Shown here: positions 32,359 through 35,731 of the stretch, one piece after another
Layout: each line of letters starts with the position of its first letter
How positions within the stretch are numbered: position 1 is the stretch's first letter
Source of the DNA: Dehalococcoidia bacterium
GTDB lineage: Bacteria; Chloroflexota; Dehalococcoidia; UBA2979
Direction of reading: 5' to 3'
Assembly: GCA_020845735.1 (NCBI GenBank)
Contig: JADLFF010000073.1
Coordinates: 1 to 35,731 of the forward strand
Length of the DNA stretch: 35,731 bases
Program-made: the position numbers and the translations under genes
Notes under the pieces: generated by a model
What the model was told of the DNA's origin: nothing
What the model saw: only the letters and a program-made list of their open reading frames with translations
The model's database searches: none

Positions 32359-33848
32359 CAGGAGGCCGCCACTTCCTCGACGCCCTCGACGCCCTCCGCG
32401 TCCCCCGCCTCGAGCACCCACGTGTCCGTGCTCCCACCGCCCTGCGAGGAGTTCACGATGTACGAGCCCTCCTTGAGCGCGACGCGCGTGAGGGCGCCTG
32501 GCAGCACCCAGGGCGTTTCGCCGGTCAGGACGTAGGGCCGGAGGTCGGCACGCCTCGGTTGCAGGCGGCCATCGACGTAGGTGGGGACGGTGCTGAACTC
32601 GACGAGCGGCTGCGCGATCCAGTTCCGCGGGTTCTCGGCAATCGCGCTCGAGGCAGCCGCAAGCTCCGCATCGCTCGCCTGCGGCCCGATCACGATGCCG
32701 TACCCACCCGAGGCGTTCGCGGGCTTCACCACCAGGTCCTTGAGGTGCGCACGGATCTGCGCGAGGTCCTCGGGCAGCGCGCCCACGTACGTCTCGACGT
32801 TCGGGATGATCGGCTCCTCGCCGAGGTAGTACCGGATGAGGTCGGGCACGAAGCGGAACACGACCTTGTCGTCGGCCACACCGGTGCCGATGGCGTTCAC
32901 GACGGTCACGTTCCCCGCTCGATAGGCGTTGGCGAGGCCGGGCACGCCCAGCATCGAGTCGGGCCGAAAGGCGATCGGGTCGAGGAAGGCGTCGTCGACG
33001 CGTCGATAGATGACGTGCACCCGCTCGAGGCCGGACGTGGCCCGCAGGTACACCACCGAGTCGTGCACGATCAGGTCGGCGGCCTCGACGAGCTGGATGC
33101 CCATCTGCTGCGCGAGGAAGGTGTGCTCGAAGTACGCCGAGTTGTAGGCGCCCGGCGTGAGGATGACGGCGTTCACGTCCCCCGCCGAGACACCCGCCGG
33201 GCGCACCTCGTTGAGCATGTTGCGCAGCCGCACGGGGTAGTCGCTCACCGAGGCGACCCGCGCCTCGGGGAACAGGTCGGGCGCGACTCGGAGCATGACG
33301 GTGCGGTTCTCGAGCACGTACGAGACGCCTGAGGGCGTCCGCAGGTTGTCCTCGAGCGCCACGAACCGGCCGTGCTGGTCGCGCACGAGGTCGGTCCCCA
33401 CGATGTGCGCGTACACCCCGAGGGGCGGGCGGAAGCCCACCATCCGCAGGTTGTACCCCTCGGACCCGAACACGATGTCGGCGGGAATCACGCCGTCCCG
33501 CAGCACGCGCTGCTCGTTGTACACGTCGCCGAGGAAGAGGTTCAGCGCGCGCACGCGCTGCACGAGCCCCGCCTCGATCCCACGCCACTCCTGCGCACCG
33601 ACGATCCGAGGCACCAGCGAGAACGGGAACACGCGCTCGGTGCCCGCCTCGTCCGCGTACACGGTGAACGTGATCCCGGCGTTCAACAGCGCGAGGTCGG
33701 CGCGCGCCTGCCGCGTCTGGAACCCCTCGGGCCCCCACCGCTCGAGGCGTTCGAGCAGGTCCGCGTAGGCCGGGCGCGGCAGCCCCGAGGCCTCGAGCAT
33801 CTCGTCGACGCCGGGCGGCCGGTACCCCTCGATCAGTGAGTACGACAT
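32358..33848 (-). CDS. Circularly permuted ATP-grasp amide ligase
   Basis: COG2308-type enzyme predicted to form amide or peptide bonds using ATP. The 496-residue protein has ALEDNLRTPSGVSYVLENR near 164-182, NAIGTGVADDKVVFRFVPD near 318-336, IRYYLGEEPIIP, and the ATP-binding Lys375 with VVKPANASGGYG. The last about 25 residues are acidic (GDAEGVEGVEEV). The ATG at 33848 has no strong ribosome-binding site. First gene of the four-gene cluster. Confidence 0.92.
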   Translation of the reverse strand: MSYSLIEGYRPPGVDEMLEASGLPRPAYADLLERLERWGPEGFQTRQARADLALLNAGITFTVYADEAGTERVFPFSLVPRIVGAQEWRGIEAGLVQRVRALNLFLGDVYNEQRVLRDGVIPADIVFGSEGYNLRMVGFRPPLGVYAHIVGTDLVRDQHGRFVALEDNLRTPSGVSYVLENRTVMLRVAPDLFPEARVASVSDYPVRLRNMLNEVRPAGVSAGDVNAVILTPGAYNSAYFEHTFLAQQMGIQLVEAADLIVHDSVVYLRATSGLERVHVIYRRVDDAFLDPIAFRPDSMLGVPGLANAYRAGNVTVVNAIGTGVADDKVVFRFVPDLIRYYLGEEPIIPNVETYVGALPEDLAQIRAHLKDLVVKPANASGGYGIVIGPQASDAELAAASSAIAENPRNWIAQPLVEFSTVPTYVDGRLQPRRADLRPYVLTGETPWVLPGALTRVALKEGSYIVNSSQGGGSTDTWVLEAGDAEGVEGVEEVAAS

Positions 33849-34068
33849 GACGGCACGATAACTTGCCCGTGTTTCCGCAAGGTTGCAGAGACTTGCCGGG
33901 AAGATTACCTCCCCGGAACGCACCCGAACACAGCGCGAATACGAGCGCACTCGCGATACACTGCGCTCCACCACCCGTCCCGGTCCACCCTTCCCGCGCC
34001 CGCGCGGCCGAGCATACGCCGGTCGCGCACGTAACCATCCGCTGCCATCCTCTGAGCAAGGGGGCTCC
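33849..34068. promoter_or_regulatory. Divergent region between the ATP-grasp cluster and an ABC exporter, with short repeats
   Basis: 220 bases. CTTGC (33862-33866) and GCAAG (33877-33881) form an inverted repeat with a 10-base spacer just upstream of the ATP-grasp start. ACTTGCC also recurs directly at 33861 and 33891, 30 bases apart. Both could be regulator sites; no clear -35/-10 pair was found. Confidence 0.3.
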
Positions 34069-35731
34069 TTGGCCTCGATCCTCCGAGGGGCGCATGTCCG
34101 GCAGCCATCGCGGCTGCGCCAGGGCAGCCTCCTCGAGCGGCACCCGCTGCTCCGCTACATCTGGCTCTACCGCGGGCGCTACCTCGTCGGCCTCGTGTCG
34201 CTCCTCGGCGCGTCCTTCGCAGTGATGGTGCCGCCCGTCATCCTCCGCGACGCGGTCGACGCCATCGCCGGCGGCGCGCGCGGCTCCGAGCTCCTCCGCT
34301 ACGTCGGGTGGATCGCGCTGTTCGCCCTCGTGGAGAGCGTGCTCCGCTTCCTCTCGAGGCAGCTCGTGTCCGGCTCGGCCTACGTCGTCCAGTACCATCT
34401 CCGCAACGACCTCGCCGATCACCTCCTCATCCTCGATCAGCGGTTTTACGTCGCGTCGAGGACGGGCGACCTCATGTCCCGCGCCACGCAGGACCTCCAG
34501 TGGCTGCGCGACCTCACCGGCCCCACGCTCATCGATGCGGTGCGCACCGTGATCATGCTCGCGCTCGGCGTCGGATTCCTCCTCACCATCGATGTCCGCC
34601 TCGCGCTGATCTCCCTCGGCTACTTCCCCTTCGTGGCCATCGCCGTCTGGTACTTCCAGTCCGAGATGGATCGCCGCTACACAGCCGTCACGCAACAGTT
34701 CGGCGAGCTCGCCAACCGCGTGCAGGAATCGATCTCCGGCATGCGCTCGGTGAAGGCGCACGCTCTCGAGGACATCGAGCAGGAGTGGTTCACCCGCGAC
34801 AACCACGAGATGATGCGCCGCTCGATCTCCCTCGCGAGGTACACGTCCGGCCTCTTCCCGATCATGGTCCTCGCCACCGGCGCCTCGACGGTGCTCGTGC
34901 TCTGGTTCGGCGGCCGCGACGTGGTGAGCGGCCGCATCACCATCGGCCAGTTCGTGCAGTTCTCGGCCTACCTCGGGCTGCTCGCCTCGCAGCTCGCGGC
35001 CCTCGGCTGGACGATCGCCTCCTGGCAGCAGGGCGTGGTCTCCCTCAAGCGGATCAACGAGATCCTGCGCACGGTGCCCGGGATCGCCGATCCGGTCGAG
35101 GCGCGCGCACCCCTCGCGCCCGCCACGATCCGCGGCGACATCGAGTTCCGCGATGTGAGCGCTGCCTTCGATGACCGCCCGGTCCTCCAGCACGTGAACC
35201 TGCGCATCGAGGCGGGCACGACGGTCGCCCTCGTCGGCGCCACGGGCTCCGGCAAGACGACGCTCGCTTCGCTCGTTCCGCGGCTCCTCGACGCCACCTC
35301 GGGCGCGGTCCTCGTCGACGGCGTGGATGTCCGCGACTGGCCGCTCCACCGCCTCCGAGGCGCCATCGGCTTCGTCCCGCAGGAGTCCTTCCTCTTCTCG
35401 GACTCGCTCCGCGACAACGTCCGGTTCGGTCGCGCCGAGGCCACCGACGCCGATCTCGCGACGGCCCTCGATGTCTCTCAGCTCGTCAACGACCTCGAGC
35501 AGCTCCCCCACGGCCTGGAGTCGACCATCGGCGAACGAGGCGTGACGTTGAGCGGCGGCCAGAAGCAACGCGCCGCCCTCGCGAGGGCGCTCCTCAAGGA
35601 CCCACCGATCCTGATCATGGACGACGCGCTCTCGCACGTGGACACGCACACCGAGGGCGAGATCCTCCACCGCCTGCACCGCTACATGGAGGGCCGCACG
35701 ACGCTCCTCATCGCCCACCGCACCTCGACGA
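34069..35731 (+). CDS. ABC exporter half-transporter with degenerate catalytic site (partial)
   Basis: Type IV (ABCB-like) exporter subunit, 554 codons visible, 3' end outside the window. An N-terminal six-helix membrane domain (about 40-330) precedes an ATPase with Walker A GATGSGKT, Q-loop VPQESFLFSDSL, and LSGGQKQR. The Walker B region reads ILIMDDALSHVD, so the catalytic Glu after the Walker B Asp is replaced by Asp, the mark of the degenerate half of heterodimeric exporters such as BmrC or TM287. A partner with an intact Glu should follow. The TTG at 34069 is supported by AAGGGGG at 34058-34064; an in-frame GTG or ATG downstream is possible. Confidence 0.88.
   Translation, partial: MASILRGAHVRQPSRLRQGSLLERHPLLRYIWLYRGRYLVGLVSLLGASFAVMVPPVILRDAVDAIAGGARGSELLRYVGWIALFALVESVLRFLSRQLVSGSAYVVQYHLRNDLADHLLILDQRFYVASRTGDLMSRATQDLQWLRDLTGPTLIDAVRTVIMLALGVGFLLTIDVRLALISLGYFPFVAIAVWYFQSEMDRRYTAVTQQFGELANRVQESISGMRSVKAHALEDIEQEWFTRDNHEMMRRSISLARYTSGLFPIMVLATGASTVLVLWFGGRDVVSGRITIGQFVQFSAYLGLLASQLAALGWTIASWQQGVVSLKRINEILRTVPGIADPVEARAPLAPATIRGDIEFRDVSAAFDDRPVLQHVNLRIEAGTTVALVGATGSGKTTLASLVPRLLDATSGAVLVDGVDVRDWPLHRLRGAIGFVPQESFLFSDSLRDNVRFGRAEATDADLATALDVSQLVNDLEQLPHGLESTIGERGVTLSGGQKQRAALARALLKDPPILIMDDALSHVDTHTEGEILHRLHRYMEGRTTLLIAHRTST

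Noticed and set aside
32359..35718. Very long open minus-strand frame continuing upstream of the alpha-E gene
   Set aside because: Only the part below 32358 reads as alpha-E. The rest is Arg/Ala/Gly-rich antisense of the ATP-grasp and ABC exporter genes, a common artefact at this GC content.
1..35731. tRNA, rRNA, CRISPR, insertion sequence or prophage
   Set aside because: No GTTCGAA-type T-loop with paired arms, no repeat-spacer array, and no transposase, integrase or phage protein was seen in any frame.

Overview
The window is one continuous piece of a very GC-rich bacterial chromosome (about 70% G+C by eye). Genes are tightly packed, GTG and TTG starts are frequent, and ATGA/GTGA stop-start overlaps are common. 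I see no insertion sequence, phage gene, CRISPR array, rRNA or tRNA. The gene mix (EF-G-like factor, Anbu peptidase cluster, TadE/TadG proteins, lipoprotein with a Pro/Thr linker, crotonase, SDR, amidase) and the codon use suggest a member of the Chloroflexota, perhaps near the Dehalococcoidia. That placement is inference from style; a high-GC actinobacterium is not excluded.

Layout. 1-3840: a Gly-rich protein tail, then a fatty-acid block of fabD and two tandem ketosynthases. 3908-8211: recJ, an EF-G-like GTPase, and a DUF983 zinc-ribbon membrane protein. 8198-11234: a secreted lipoprotein on the minus strand, then a TadE-TadG-TadE trio. 11256-15394: a crotonase with an altered active site, a DUF4383-like membrane protein, a conserved protein of unknown function, and a membrane-anchored FAD oxidase. 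15463-18753: a small membrane protein coupled to a DedA protein, then an unusual fusion of two ACT domains with one GlnE-type adenylyltransferase half. 18763-23200: a DrrAB-type ABC transporter with a small membrane protein, a divergent cardiolipin synthase, and a DUF1232 gene coupled to a small helical ORF. 23350-25563: a four-gene minus-strand redox operon (small membrane protein with an Asp/Glu/His tail, small membrane protein with an SGAT motif, ApbE, ferric-reductase-type haem membrane protein). 25794-29579: SDR, amidase, Fur-family regulator, a second DUF1232 protein and a small exported protein. 29720-33848: a minus-strand block of circularly permuted ATP-grasp, alpha-E, transglutaminase-like protein and Anbu peptidase. 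34069-end: the degenerate half of a heterodimeric ABC exporter, cut by the window edge.

How the genes work together. Three gene sets look like systems. The ATP-grasp/alpha-E/transglutaminase/Anbu set is a recurring bacterial neighbourhood predicted to make and break a peptide or amide product; its biochemistry is largely unsolved. The ApbE operon looks like a small flavin/haem electron-transfer chain in which a low-complexity SGAT-bearing membrane protein may take the place of the usual FMN-binding carrier. The ACT-ACT-GlnE fusion joins the sensor half of GlnD to the catalytic half of GlnE in one polypeptide and may be a compact nitrogen sensor-effector. The last two are the best candidates for undescribed biology here. 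Strong inverted repeats lie in two divergent promoter regions (21061-21093, 26654-26694), and three perfect short tandem duplications lie in 5' regions.
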